Source: Dyadobacter linearis (GTDB lineage: Bacteria > Bacteroidota > Bacteroidia > Cytophagales > Spirosomataceae). From it: 64,000 nucleotides of DNA. Below, piece after piece: positions 45,190 through 53,840 of this stretch. The notes beneath the pieces are model-generated. The model was given only the letters and a program-made list of their open reading frames with translations. It did not search any database and was not told the origin of the DNA. Each line of letters starts with the position of its first letter. Position 1 is the first letter of the stretch. The stretch spans positions 1 through 64,000 of the forward strand of contig NZ_CAJRAU010000002.1 of NCBI RefSeq assembly GCF_907165045.1. The letters are read 5' to 3'. The translations under genes and the position numbers were made by a program.

Positions 45190-45885
45190 CTAAACCGTCT
45201 GCAAATACAGCTGTTCGAGCTCGTTGGCTGAAAGATCCTGCGCACTGATCGTGGAGACCAGATTTCCCTGCCGCATAATACCGATGCTGGTAGCCACTTC
45301 GCGCGCCCTGAAAATATCGTGGGTCGCCATCAGAATCGCCGTACCTTCTGCGGCAAGTGACCGGATAATTTCGGAAAATTCGTTGGAAGCCTTGGGATCC
45401 AGCCCGCTCGTGGGCTCGTCGAGGAGCAGTACTTTCGCTTTCTTGGCCACAGCAATCGCGATACCTACCTTTTGCCGCATTCCTTTCGAATAGCCCGCCA
45501 GCTTCTGGTCAAACGATTGCGATTGCAAACCGGCATGCGCCAGCAGATCACTGAGCTGCTGCTTTGAATAATTGAAACCTGCCAGTGAAGAGAAGTATTG
45601 CAGGTTTTCGAGGCCGGTCAGATTTGGATATAATGTGACCGTTTCGGGAATATAGGCAAGGTGCTTTTTGATCTCCTGCGGATGCTCTTCCACGGCGATC
45701 CCATTGATGAGCGCGCTCCCGCTGGTCGGTTCGATAAACCCAAGAAACAGGTTGATCGTAGTCGTTTTCCCAGCTCCGTTCTGACCCAGCAATGCAAAAA
45801 TTTCACCGGGCTTGATGATCAGATTTAGGTTGTCAAGTGCAAGATGTGAGCCGTATTTCTTTGTTAAGCTTCTCGCTTCGAGCAT
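45190..45885 (-). CDS. ABC transporter ATP-binding protein
   Basis: A 231-residue ABC ATPase with Walker A GQNGAGKTT (34-42), Q-loop area IPETVTLYPNLTGLENL, signature YSKGMRQKVGIA (ABC motif variant SKGMRQK), Walker B VLLLDEPTSGLDP and the switch His in MATHDIF. It is the first gene of a three-gene export operon with two DUF3526 permeases and is preceded by a promoter embedded in three inverted-repeat operators. Substrate unknown; related systems export peptides, drugs or copper-related compounds (NosY-like). Confidence 0.9.
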   Translation of the reverse strand: MLEARSLTKKYGSHLALDNLNLIIKPGEIFALLGQNGAGKTTTINLFLGFIEPTSGSALINGIAVEEHPQEIKKHLAYIPETVTLYPNLTGLENLQYFSSLAGFNYSKQQLSDLLAHAGLQSQSFDQKLAGYSKGMRQKVGIAIAVAKKAKVLLLDEPTSGLDPKASNEFSEIIRSLAAEGTAILMATHDIFRAREVATSIGIMRQGNLVSTISAQDLSANELEQLYLQTV

Positions 45886-45911
45886 ATTCTGTTTCGATTA
45901 CTATTCTAAAA

Positions 45912-45987
45912 TGCAAAATGTTGCCGCATTCTCTAATGCAACAACATTGCAAATATAGAAAGATCATCTTTATGCAACGGTGTTGCG
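45912..45987 (-). promoter_or_regulatory. ABC operon promoter with three operator-like inverted repeats
   Basis: Minus-strand promoter: TTG (plus 45975-45977), 17-base spacer, TATATTTG (plus 45950-45957), an exact TAnnTTTG. Three inverted repeats overlie it on the plus strand: TGCAAAATGTTGC (45912-45924, in the leader), TGCAACAACATTGCA (45937-45951, over -7/start) and TGCAACGGTGTTGCG (45973-45987, over -33). The layout suggests repression by a dimeric regulator encoded elsewhere (MarR- or GntR-type sites look similar). Confidence 0.7.
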
Positions 45988-46017
45988 CGAATATTTTTCC
46001 ACAGCGGATAATCCAGA

Positions 46018-46980
46018 CTACTTTTTAATCGGAGCTTTTTTAAAGAACTTTTGTTTGGGCGTATCTTTTTTCACGAAATCCTTCACCGCATCAGCCAGCT
46101 CGATAGGGTAGTCCGATTCAATGATCGAAGCCCCGTCCCGGGCGATAGCCTGGTAAGCCGCCCGCCGCTCCTCAGCCGTCTTGAGTTTATCATAAGAAGA
46201 GGCCGCCGAAATCATGCACATTGCGCCCGCATTATTCAGCAACGCGTACAATTCTTTGTTGTCAGGCTTCACGTGCGGGCCAATGTATGCGATCATTTGC
46301 GTGAAAGGAACACCCGCTTTCTGATAGTCTTCAAACTCTTTTTTAGTTTTAATAAAAGCCGAAAACACGCTGTTCTTATTGTTTTTCAGATAAAATAAGG
46401 CTTCATCGGGGTGGTGCACGGTCATCATCACGAAGTTGTCGGCTTTGTGCTTGCGTATCAGATCGGCCGTCATTTGCAGGGGTACATCCTTGTGGTCAAG
46501 ATTCAGGATCGTTTTCCCACGCCCCCATTCAATTACTTCCGACAAAGTTGGAATCGCAAAGTCGGTCACATTTCCCTCAGCATCTTTGAGCCGGATATCC
46601 TTCAATTGCGCATAGGTATAATCCGAGAGTTTTCCTTTCCCGGTGGTCGTGCGATCCAGCGTCGCGTCGTGCATGAGTACCATCACGCTGTCTTTGGTCA
46701 GCCGCGGGTCGATCTCGAAAAATGCCGGCGTATGTTTAAGGGTATTTTCAAAAGTGGCGATCGAGTTTTCGGGAAAACCGTTCACCATTCCGCCCCGGTG
46801 GCCGGCGATGAGCAGCACGTCATTTCCTGTGTATTTAAAGAATGCTTGCAGGTCTTTCGCAGATTTCAGTTTCAGTACGTTGATCTCGTTTTGTGCTTCT
46901 GCGGCTTGTAAACCTATTATTAACACTGATAGAAATGCTGTCAGAGTACGAAAACTGCGTCTTTTCATAATCAAATTCAT
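46018..46980 (-). CDS. secreted glycerophosphodiester phosphodiesterase
   Basis: A 320-residue GDPD/PI-PLC-superfamily enzyme with a signal peptide (cleavage near QAAEA). Motifs: LIAGHRGGMVNGFPENSIATF (catalytic His and Glu-Asn), FFEIDPRLTKDSVMVLMHDATLDRTT (metal ligands and second His) and TILNLDHKDVPL. It hydrolyses glycerophosphodiesters to glycerol-3-phosphate and an alcohol, here outside the cytoplasm. Start at 46980 overlaps the phosphatase stop by ATGA, indicating coupling; ATG at 46968 is an alternative. Last gene of the polyol/carbohydrate operon. Confidence 0.88.
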   Translation of the reverse strand: MNLIMKRRSFRTLTAFLSVLIIGLQAAEAQNEINVLKLKSAKDLQAFFKYTGNDVLLIAGHRGGMVNGFPENSIATFENTLKHTPAFFEIDPRLTKDSVMVLMHDATLDRTTTGKGKLSDYTYAQLKDIRLKDAEGNVTDFAIPTLSEVIEWGRGKTILNLDHKDVPLQMTADLIRKHKADNFVMMTVHHPDEALFYLKNNKNSVFSAFIKTKKEFEDYQKAGVPFTQMIAYIGPHVKPDNKELYALLNNAGAMCMISAASSYDKLKTAEERRAAYQAIARDGASIIESDYPIELADAVKDFVKKDTPKQKFFKKAPIKK

Positions 46981-47573
46981 CGGGCATTGAGTTTAAGCAG
47001 ACTGAATTCGCCTGCATCGTCGAGATTGAAAATAGTGATGGTGGAATTATCCTGTACCAGCCGGCGGTAATTTCTGAGCGGCATACCAAGTTTCCACGCC
47101 ATGTAAAAACGGTTCAGGCCATTGTGCGCCACGACCATGATCGTTTTGCCGTCGTGTTCTTTTTGTTTTTGGTTGAAAAAATCATCTACCCGCTGCACGA
47201 TCTCCAAGGCTGTGTTTCCTGTTTCTCCGGCGCGGGTATGGTCCGGATTTTCGGCCCAGGCGTTCCATAGTTCAGGATTTTCGGCCACGAATTCAGCCCG
47301 TGTCTTTCCTTCCCAGTTTCCAAAATTTGCCTCCATCAATCGTGGGTCAGCAGTTACTTCTCTTTCACCGGAAGCAATGCGGGCAGTGAGATAGGCGCGT
47401 TGCAGGGGCGAGGAATAAACGGCGTCGAAATTAATACCTTGCAATAATGCCGCTGCCGCGTGGGCTTGTTGTACCCCATTTTCGGTGAGGCCGATATCGG
47501 TTGTGCCGCAGTAGCGATTGCCGTCGGCATTGTAGAATGTTTCTCCGTGGCGGAGCAGATATACAGTCAGCAT
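46977..47573 (-). CDS. histidine phosphatase (phosphoglycerate mutase-like)
   Basis: A 198-residue branch-1 histidine phosphatase: MLTVYLLRHGETFYNADGN with the RHG catalytic motif (residues 8-10), YSSPLQRAYLTARIA, PRLMEANFGNWEGKTRAEF and VVAHNGLNRFYM (second His). ATG at 47573 places the first strand directly at the start; an upstream frame to 47624 overlaps the kinase gene. In an operon with two sugar kinases it may dephosphorylate a sugar or polyol phosphate, which is inference. Confidence 0.88.
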   Translation of the reverse strand: MLTVYLLRHGETFYNADGNRYCGTTDIGLTENGVQQAHAAAALLQGINFDAVYSSPLQRAYLTARIASGEREVTADPRLMEANFGNWEGKTRAEFVAENPELWNAWAENPDHTRAGETGNTALEIVQRVDDFFNQKQKEHDGKTIMVVAHNGLNRFYMAWKLGMPLRNYRRLVQDNSTITIFNLDDAGEFSLLKLNAR

Positions 47574-47604
47574 AGTTTCTTTTTTGTCAGGTAAAAACCA
47601 CGGT

Positions 47605-49038
47605 CTAAATGTAGTTTTTCTCAACTAATTTTTTCTTAAAATTCTGATAACCAGATTGGTAACTGTTTGTTAGATCTGGAATAGGTTGTACTACTTTTTC
47701 CACGTGCGTCATCGCTTTTGCGGCATCGGTCAATATATTGAAATAACTTCCCGCCGCTGCCACGATCGCCGCGCCGGCCGCCCCCGTAACCTGCCCGCAT
47801 TTGTAAACCGGCTTGTTGAGCACACTCGCCCGGATCGTAAGCCAGGTATCGCTGTTACTGGCGCCGCCTGCGGTGAATACGGCATTGACCTTCTCGCCCG
47901 AAAGCTGTTCGATCAGCTCGTAGGAAAGCCGCTCAATGTAGGCAACACCTTCCATATTGGCCGCAAAAAGTTGATTTTTATCAATACCCTCCGGCGCAAA
48001 ACCGCGCGCTCCGGGAGCAATGAAAGGGAACCTTTCGCCCGCCTGCATCAGCGGGTAGGAGATCAGCGAGGTCGGGATCAGCTGCTCTGCGGCTTTGTTA
48101 AGTTCCGGTAATTGATCCTGAAAACCGCTGCTGATCCAGTCTGCGCCGGTATTGCTTGCACCGCCCGGCATCCAGTAACCTTCCGGGTGCCTGTGACAAT
48201 ACAGGCGGCCGAGCGGATCTTTGATCTCGCGGGTGGTCACACCTTTTACAACCAGCGTAGTGCCAATCGTCGTATTCCAGTCGCCCGGCGCCACTGCACC
48301 GGAGGCAACCTGAGAGGCGCATCCGTCGGTCATGCCTGCGACGATCTGTATTTGAGGTAGTTGCAGCTCCCGGGCAAGTTCGGGCACAAGTTTTCCGATC
48401 ATTGTACCAGATGGAACCACCGCTTGCAGCCATTCTTTTTTGACGGGAAGCTGCTCGTGAACATAAGCTGGCCAGGTTGCGCACGCCACGTCAAATCCGG
48501 ATTTCAATGCGTTTGTAAAATCGGTCACACGGTAATTGCCGCTCAACTTGCCGATGATGAAGTCCGTTGCGTGTACCCAGGTTTTGATCCTTTCCACTTT
48601 TTCATGGAAATTTTTAACAAACCAAACTATTTTAGACAAGCCGCTAGATGCATTGAAGCCGGTATAACCGCCAGGATTAAATGTTTCTGAAAGCTGCCGG
48701 CACAAATTTCCTTCCTCCGCGGAACGCGGGTCGCTGTACATCAATGCATTGTGGACCGGCTCGTTGTTTTTATCCAGCGGAATCACAGTACCCGAAGTAG
48801 AAGTGACAGAAACCGCCTGAATAGCCTCCAAATGAATACTTCCACTCACAGCATCCAGCATTTCATGCAGGCAGAGCAGGCAGCAATCCCACCAAAGCGC
48901 AGGCGATTGTTCCAGCCTGGATGCTTCGGTTAATGGAAAAACTTTCTCCGCGCCGGCATAAGTGTGGCCCTTTTGATCCAGCAGCACCACACGCACACCC
49001 TGCGTGCCGACATCAATCCCTATAAAATATACATTCAT
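47605..49038 (-). CDS. FGGY-family carbohydrate kinase (xylulokinase-like)
   Basis: A 477-residue two-domain kinase. YFIGIDVGTQGVRVVLLDQKGH (phosphate-1 loop), ALMYSDPRSAEEG, NASSGLSKIVWF, VAGMTDGCASQVASGAV and the second ATP motif VFTAGGASNSDTW, with TGAAGAAIVAAAGS near the end. It phosphorylates a ketose or polyol with ATP; the nearest named relatives are xylulose kinases, but the substrate is uncertain. Its ATG overlaps the stop of the upstream FGGY gene (ATGA, 49035-49038). Confidence 0.85.
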   Translation of the reverse strand: MNVYFIGIDVGTQGVRVVLLDQKGHTYAGAEKVFPLTEASRLEQSPALWWDCCLLCLHEMLDAVSGSIHLEAIQAVSVTSTSGTVIPLDKNNEPVHNALMYSDPRSAEEGNLCRQLSETFNPGGYTGFNASSGLSKIVWFVKNFHEKVERIKTWVHATDFIIGKLSGNYRVTDFTNALKSGFDVACATWPAYVHEQLPVKKEWLQAVVPSGTMIGKLVPELARELQLPQIQIVAGMTDGCASQVASGAVAPGDWNTTIGTTLVVKGVTTREIKDPLGRLYCHRHPEGYWMPGGASNTGADWISSGFQDQLPELNKAAEQLIPTSLISYPLMQAGERFPFIAPGARGFAPEGIDKNQLFAANMEGVAYIERLSYELIEQLSGEKVNAVFTAGGASNSDTWLTIRASVLNKPVYKCGQVTGAAGAAIVAAAGSYFNILTDAAKAMTHVEKVVQPIPDLTNSYQSGYQNFKKKLVEKNYI

Positions 49039-50495
49039 GAAAGCACCGATTTAAACGTTGCCCGAGTCTGTTTCCACTGCTGGTACCACTGTTTCTGAAC
49101 CTCGGAATCTTGCGGAAAAACCACTTCCAGAACAGATGGAGCCTCATTTTCAATACCTAGTGCAGTATTGCAAACTTGTACGCCGCCCGTCACCGAGGCT
49201 TGCCGGTAATTATCGCGCAGCATCACTTTTTTACCAATCAAGTTGGCCAGAAACTGCCGCAAGACCTTACTCTGAACACCGCCTCCGCAAACCCAGATAT
49301 GGTCCTGGTTATGTAGCTTGACGTCACACAGGCTTTTGTAGTTTTCGGAAATGCTGCAAGCAATATCCCAGAGCGTCGCCAGTACAAAATGTCCTCTTTT
49401 TAACTGGTGAGAAACGGGTGTATTGAAAATAAACCCGCCCCGGATGAGCGGCGATTTTTCATCTGCCAGCAGCGAGCCAAGCGCTGCAATGCATTGATTT
49501 TCATCGATCTCGGCAACTTCCAGTTCTATGATTTCATAACTTTCATTGGGGTAAAAAATCTCTTTCAGCCGCTGGTAATTCAACCCGGTAACCCCTGCAT
49601 TGGCTTCGAGTAAAAAGCTTTGCTGGTCGGTGTGGCGGCTTGTCCACGTTCGCTGGGCGTCGTCGAGCACGTAGTTACCCGAAATACTGATCACCGGCGT
49701 GGTTGTTCCTGAAACCACTACCATATCGTCCACCGAAGGGTGCATACTCATGATCGCAAGCTGAGTATCTGATCCGCCGACGATAATCAGTGCATTGGGA
49801 GAGATATTAAGCGCATTTGCCACCTCGGTTTTGATATTGCCCAACGTAGTTCCGCAGGCGTGCAGCGGCGGGAGCAAATTGGTATTTAATGCAAATATTT
49901 TACATAAATCCGCCGACCACGACCCTTTTTCAACATCATATAAAAGCGTTTCGCAAGCCTGGGAATGCTCGTAGCCGATCACGCCGCTGAATTTGTACTG
50001 GACCCAGTCACTGATGCTCATGAAAGTCTGCACGCGATCCCAGTATTCCGGCAGCCTGTTTCGTAAACCGACCAGCTTCAACGCTGAAAATAGCGAAGTA
50101 GGGTAGCGGCCGGTCAGTTGGTAAAGCGAGCTCTTATCTTGCATTTCATCTTCCCATTCGCGGCCGCGGTGGTCGATATTAGGCATTCCGATCAGTGAGT
50201 TTCCGGCTGCGTCAATAACGACAATCCCTTCCCGCTGACTGGTCGCAGTAATTGCGGCAATCTCGACCGGGCCGGTTTCTGTGAGTAGTTTTTGTGTTAA
50301 AGTATTGATCTGCTGCCATAATGCATCGGGTGAAAAATAGATGGATTCGGGGTAATGCAGGTCCTTTTCGTAACGCGCATCTTCACTAACCACCCCCAGC
50401 ACAAGTCCGCTGCTGTTCGCAACCGCGACGCGCACATTGCCTGTACCGACATCGACGATCAGGTAATATTTGTCTGATTTCATCGCTGTATGCAT
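49035..50495 (-). CDS. FGGY-family carbohydrate kinase (LsrK-like)
   Basis: A 486-residue second FGGY kinase. YYLIVDVGTGNVRVAVANSSG, AITATSQREGIVVIDAAGN (the SQREG motif of LsrK-type kinases), MSISDWVQYKFSG, IIVGGSDTQLAIMS, VVSGTTTPVIS and VWVCGGGVQSKVLRQFL-type end. This resembles autoinducer-2/tetritol-type kinases more than xylulokinase. Start at 50495 overlaps the dehydrogenase stop (TAATG), indicating coupling. No other lsr genes are present, so an AI-2 role is not supported; a four- or five-carbon sugar substrate is more likely. Confidence 0.82.
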   Translation of the reverse strand: MHTAMKSDKYYLIVDVGTGNVRVAVANSSGLVLGVVSEDARYEKDLHYPESIYFSPDALWQQINTLTQKLLTETGPVEIAAITATSQREGIVVIDAAGNSLIGMPNIDHRGREWEDEMQDKSSLYQLTGRYPTSLFSALKLVGLRNRLPEYWDRVQTFMSISDWVQYKFSGVIGYEHSQACETLLYDVEKGSWSADLCKIFALNTNLLPPLHACGTTLGNIKTEVANALNISPNALIIVGGSDTQLAIMSMHPSVDDMVVVSGTTTPVISISGNYVLDDAQRTWTSRHTDQQSFLLEANAGVTGLNYQRLKEIFYPNESYEIIELEVAEIDENQCIAALGSLLADEKSPLIRGGFIFNTPVSHQLKRGHFVLATLWDIACSISENYKSLCDVKLHNQDHIWVCGGGVQSKVLRQFLANLIGKKVMLRDNYRQASVTGGVQVCNTALGIENEAPSVLEVVFPQDSEVQKQWYQQWKQTRATFKSVLS

Positions 50496-51499
50496 TAAAA
50501 TGTTTTAACCGAAAGTACCTCCTTGTTGACCAGCTGCCGGATCCCGTGATTTCCTTCGGCAAAAAACTGACGCAGGTTTTTGTTCATAATATTGGCATGA
50601 TGGTCTTCCACTTCGAAAGTCGCGCCTGCAATGTGCGGCGTGGCGAGTACGTGCGGGTGATGGATCAGTTTGTAGTCCAGCTCGTCGGGTGGTTCGTGGT
50701 CAAAAACGTCGAGGATCGCCCCGCGGATAAGGTCATTTTCAATCGCATTCAGTAATGCTATTCTGTCCACCACCACAGCGCGGGCGGTATTGACGAATAT
50801 CGAATCCTTTTTCATGAGACTAATCAGACTTTCTCCGATCATCCCCTCCGTTTCCTTGTTGACCGGCAGGTGAATGGAAACCACGTCGCTCGTACGGAAC
50901 AGTTCGGGCAGGTCGACCTTCTTGTAAGTCTCTTCTTCGGAGGTATAAAACGGATCATAGTATTGAATATCAGCTGGAAAATGACGGAGCAGATTGGCTA
51001 TCGTTTGCCCAACCGCCCCGAAACCAACCATTCCGATCGTCTTGCCGGCAATCTCGTTTCCCTTAAATTGAAGGTAGGAAGTATGCGCGCCAGCCTCCCA
51101 ATTCTCACCTTCCAGCCACGCAATTGCCGGCAAGGTATTCCGCATCAGATTGACCAGATTGGCGATAAACATTTCGGCCACTGCCTGCGCATTGCGGGCC
51201 GGCGTGTGGAATACCGGAATCTGAAAGCTGGTCGCGGTAGCAATCGCTACATTCGAAGGCGTGCCGCGGCAAACTCCTATAAACGCCAGATCGGAACAGG
51301 TTTCGATCACCTGTTCGGTCACTTCGTCGTGCTCGGTGACCAGCGCTTCTGCATTGGTTTCTTTGAGTAAGGAGATCAGCTCCTGCTCGTTGTAGGCGCG
51401 TCCCTGTGTTTTCCAGGGTTTATAAATAATCTCCCCAAACTGCTTTTCCAGCGCGTCAAGGGCTTTTTGATGATAAGGTGCAGTGACTAAGACTTTCAT
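50495..51499 (-). CDS. D-2-hydroxyacid dehydrogenase
   Basis: A 334-residue NAD-dependent dehydrogenase of the phosphoglycerate-dehydrogenase type: the GMVGFGAVGQTIANLL dinucleotide-binding loop, catalytic Arg in CRGTPSNVAIATATS/NTARAVVVDR, Glu in VFDHEPPDEL and His in TPHIAGATF. Length normal. In its operon (polyol importer, two FGGY kinases) it may reduce or oxidise a 2-hydroxyacid arising from the sugar. 42 bases separate it from the transporter gene. Confidence 0.88.
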   Translation of the reverse strand: MKVLVTAPYHQKALDALEKQFGEIIYKPWKTQGRAYNEQELISLLKETNAEALVTEHDEVTEQVIETCSDLAFIGVCRGTPSNVAIATATSFQIPVFHTPARNAQAVAEMFIANLVNLMRNTLPAIAWLEGENWEAGAHTSYLQFKGNEIAGKTIGMVGFGAVGQTIANLLRHFPADIQYYDPFYTSEEETYKKVDLPELFRTSDVVSIHLPVNKETEGMIGESLISLMKKDSIFVNTARAVVVDRIALLNAIENDLIRGAILDVFDHEPPDELDYKLIHHPHVLATPHIAGATFEVEDHHANIMNKNLRQFFAEGNHGIRQLVNKEVLSVKTF

Positions 51500-51541
51500 A
51501 TTGTCGGTTTTAGCATTTGAATATAATAGTAAACAAAAGGG

Positions 51542-52801
51542 TCAGGAACGGACGGGACCGGTGCTGGTAACAGAAAGGATATGGTCCTGCGGCAAGGTGA
51601 TGAACCTGGTTAAAATGGCGCTGATAAAGTAGAGTACCGCCAATATCCAGACCACGCCTTCACTACCGATGGTACCGATGAAAACGCCCACGATAGCCGG
51701 CCCGATGAAAACAGGTAAGCCCGCTCCCAGATTTAAAATCGCCATCGCAGCCCCTTTTTCTTCTTTAACCAAAGAAGGAACCAATGCGGAAAGCGGCACA
51801 TATCCTGCCAATAAACCGCCCCAGAGCACGCCGCTGCCCATTACGAGCCAGAAACTGCCGTCGAACCAGACGGGTGAATAGTAAAACAATAGCGTAGTGA
51901 TCCCGCAGCCAACCCCACCAAACCACATGATCGTATTGCGCCAGCCTAGCCTGTCGCCGACAAAGCCGAATATCAGGTTGAAAATAATATTGCTCGTGAA
52001 AATGGTACCCCAGATCTGCAACCATTCTTTGGTTGAAAAACCGTGTTCAGCAAGGTATATGGGCAGAAAAACGGGGAATGCAAATTGGGCGGTGGTATTG
52101 ATTATACGTACAATGCCGCCGATCAAAACCTTCGGCTCTTCCTGGACGATCGTGAGACCTTTCAGCAATTCTTTTGCTTTTGTAGATGTACTGTCCAGTA
52201 GAGAAGGCGATTTAAACTGATCTTTATTTAAAACCAATGCGAAAAATGCACCCACCGAAACCCAGAAAATAGACGTCCAGAGCGTGTTTTGATACCCCAA
52301 ATTGTCAATGCCCCAGCTGGAATAATACGCGCCCAGCACATTCAGACCGCCTGTGAACACAAACCAAAACCAACCCACCGCGCGACCAAGCTGGTGCTGC
52401 GGGGTACGGTAAGTGATCCAAACCAGAAATGAATACGCAAAAAGTGGATAACCAAAGCCGCGTATCGCGTAAGTGAATAGCATGATCGGGAAGTTGAGCT
52501 GCTGCATACCCAGTCCGACGAAGCCGATCGTGCCGATCACATACAGCAAAATGCCAAGCAGCATCGCTTTTCTGGGGCCGTAACCTTCGGCGAGGACGCC
52601 GGAAAACCACGAAGAAATGGCGATGGTTACGCCATAAACGGTGAAGAGCAACGCCGATTGCTGAATGCTCATGCCGTGTTCGAGCAGATAGGGGCTGAGC
52701 CAGCCTTGCTCTACGCCGTCTCCCATCATAAAGATGAGGATGCCAAAATACCCCCAGGCAAGGTGTTTGGGCATGCCGGCTTTGTCTGCCAGTGAAGTCA
52801 T
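51542..52801 (-). CDS. RbtT/DalT/CsbX-type polyol MFS transporter
   Basis: A 419-residue protein with 12 predicted membrane segments. GYFGILIFMMGDGVEQGWLS, LLFTVYGVTIAISSWFSGVLAE, YGPRKAMLLG (MFS motif A) and IRGFGYPLFAYSFLVWI closely follow the ribitol/D-arabinitol proton symporters RbtT and DalT. It is the first gene of the six-gene minus-strand operon, downstream of a TAnnTTTG promoter, and defines the probable substrate class as a pentitol or other polyol. Confidence 0.85.
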   Translation of the reverse strand: MTSLADKAGMPKHLAWGYFGILIFMMGDGVEQGWLSPYLLEHGMSIQQSALLFTVYGVTIAISSWFSGVLAEGYGPRKAMLLGILLYVIGTIGFVGLGMQQLNFPIMLFTYAIRGFGYPLFAYSFLVWITYRTPQHQLGRAVGWFWFVFTGGLNVLGAYYSSWGIDNLGYQNTLWTSIFWVSVGAFFALVLNKDQFKSPSLLDSTSTKAKELLKGLTIVQEEPKVLIGGIVRIINTTAQFAFPVFLPIYLAEHGFSTKEWLQIWGTIFTSNIIFNLIFGFVGDRLGWRNTIMWFGGVGCGITTLLFYYSPVWFDGSFWLVMGSGVLWGGLLAGYVPLSALVPSLVKEEKGAAMAILNLGAGLPVFIGPAIVGVFIGTIGSEGVVWILAVLYFISAILTRFITLPQDHILSVTSTGPVRS

Positions 52802-52910
52802 TTTGTAAAAGTGTTAAGGGTTAGGAAATTAAGGGATAGGAATAGTGAAAGTCGATACTTGTAATATAAGAGGTTTTGTTAGGAATGATCTGTGTGAAAC
52901 TTGACATAAA

Positions 52911-52918
52911 CAAAGCTA
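52911..52918 (-). promoter_or_regulatory. -7 element of the polyol operon
   Basis: Minus-strand TAGCTTTG is an exact TAnnTTTG; a TTG lies 16 bases further upstream. It sits in the 178-base, AT-rich gap between the transporter and the divergent DeoR gene, where the regulator would be expected to bind. TGAAA(C/G) triplets recur there but no convincing operator was defined. Confidence 0.55.
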
Positions 52919-52979
52919 ATTAAACAATATGAAACAAATTAAAAGAAAATTAAAGTAATTTTAAGCGACTTATCAGCTT

Positions 52980-53744
52980 ATGAAAACGATCACAGAAAGG
53001 CACCAGCTCATTTTACAGGAGTTAAAAAAAACAGGCATTGTAAATATTCTCGAACTATCGGACCTGATGCAGGTTTCGGGGGTGACGATCCGGAAGGATT
53101 TGAAAATCCTGGAAGATAAAGGATTGCTGTACCGGACGCACGGTGGCGGCTCGCTGCATAATCCCTACGCGATTGAAAGGCCGATCAATGAGAAGCAGTT
53201 TATCAATGCAGAGGAAAAGCAGCGGATCGGGAAGGCTGCGGCGGAACTGATCCTGCAAAATGATTCGATCATGATCGGTTCGGGTACCACCGTTTTTGAG
53301 CTGGCGCGCAGCCTTTATCCCGCCAAACAGATCACCGTGATCACGCCGGCTTTGAAGGTCGCATTGGAGCTGAGTAACCGGCCGAACGTGGAGGTATTGC
53401 AGCTCGGCGGGCTGATCAGGCAGAATTCTTCGTCGGTCGCTGGTTTTTACGCTGAATATATTCTGGCCAATATCTCTTGCGGAATCCTGTTTATCGGGGT
53501 TGACGGGATCGATCCGGATTTCGGCTTGTCGATCAGTAACCTGACTGAGGCGGGGCTGAACCAGAAAATGATCAGTACTGCGCAAAGTGTTGTGGTACTG
53601 GCAGACCACACGAAATTTGGGAAACGTGGCATTGCCAAAATCTGCGAATTGGATCAGGTCCACTATATTGTTACCGATCAGGAGACGAGTTCGGATATTG
53701 TAAAAAGTCTGGAAGAGCGTGGGATCAAGGTGATTATCGCCTGA
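52980..53744 (+). CDS. DeoR/GlpR-family transcriptional regulator
   Basis: A 254-residue regulator: N-terminal helix-turn-helix (LKKTGIVNILELSDLMQVSG, VTIRKDLKILEDKGLLYRTH, typical DeoR signature) and a C-terminal sugar-phosphate-sensor domain (SIMIGSGTTVFELARSL, ITPALKVALELSNRPNVEVL, FIGVDGIDPDFGLS, ADHTKFGKRGIAKI). It is divergent from the polyol operon and the isomerase-SGNH genes follow it on its own strand, so it probably represses both, released by a phosphorylated intermediate. Confidence 0.9.
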   Translation: MKTITERHQLILQELKKTGIVNILELSDLMQVSGVTIRKDLKILEDKGLLYRTHGGGSLHNPYAIERPINEKQFINAEEKQRIGKAAAELILQNDSIMIGSGTTVFELARSLYPAKQITVITPALKVALELSNRPNVEVLQLGGLIRQNSSSVAGFYAEYILANISCGILFIGVDGIDPDFGLSISNLTEAGLNQKMISTAQSVVVLADHTKFGKRGIAKICELDQVHYIVTDQETSSDIVKSLEERGIKVIIA

Positions 53745-53840
53745 CAGCTGGCTCAGGATAAATAAGGATAGTGCGTCCGGTAGTGATATTTAGCATTGCA
53801 TTGACTTCTAGTTGCAAATCATCCACGATATCCGACAGCT

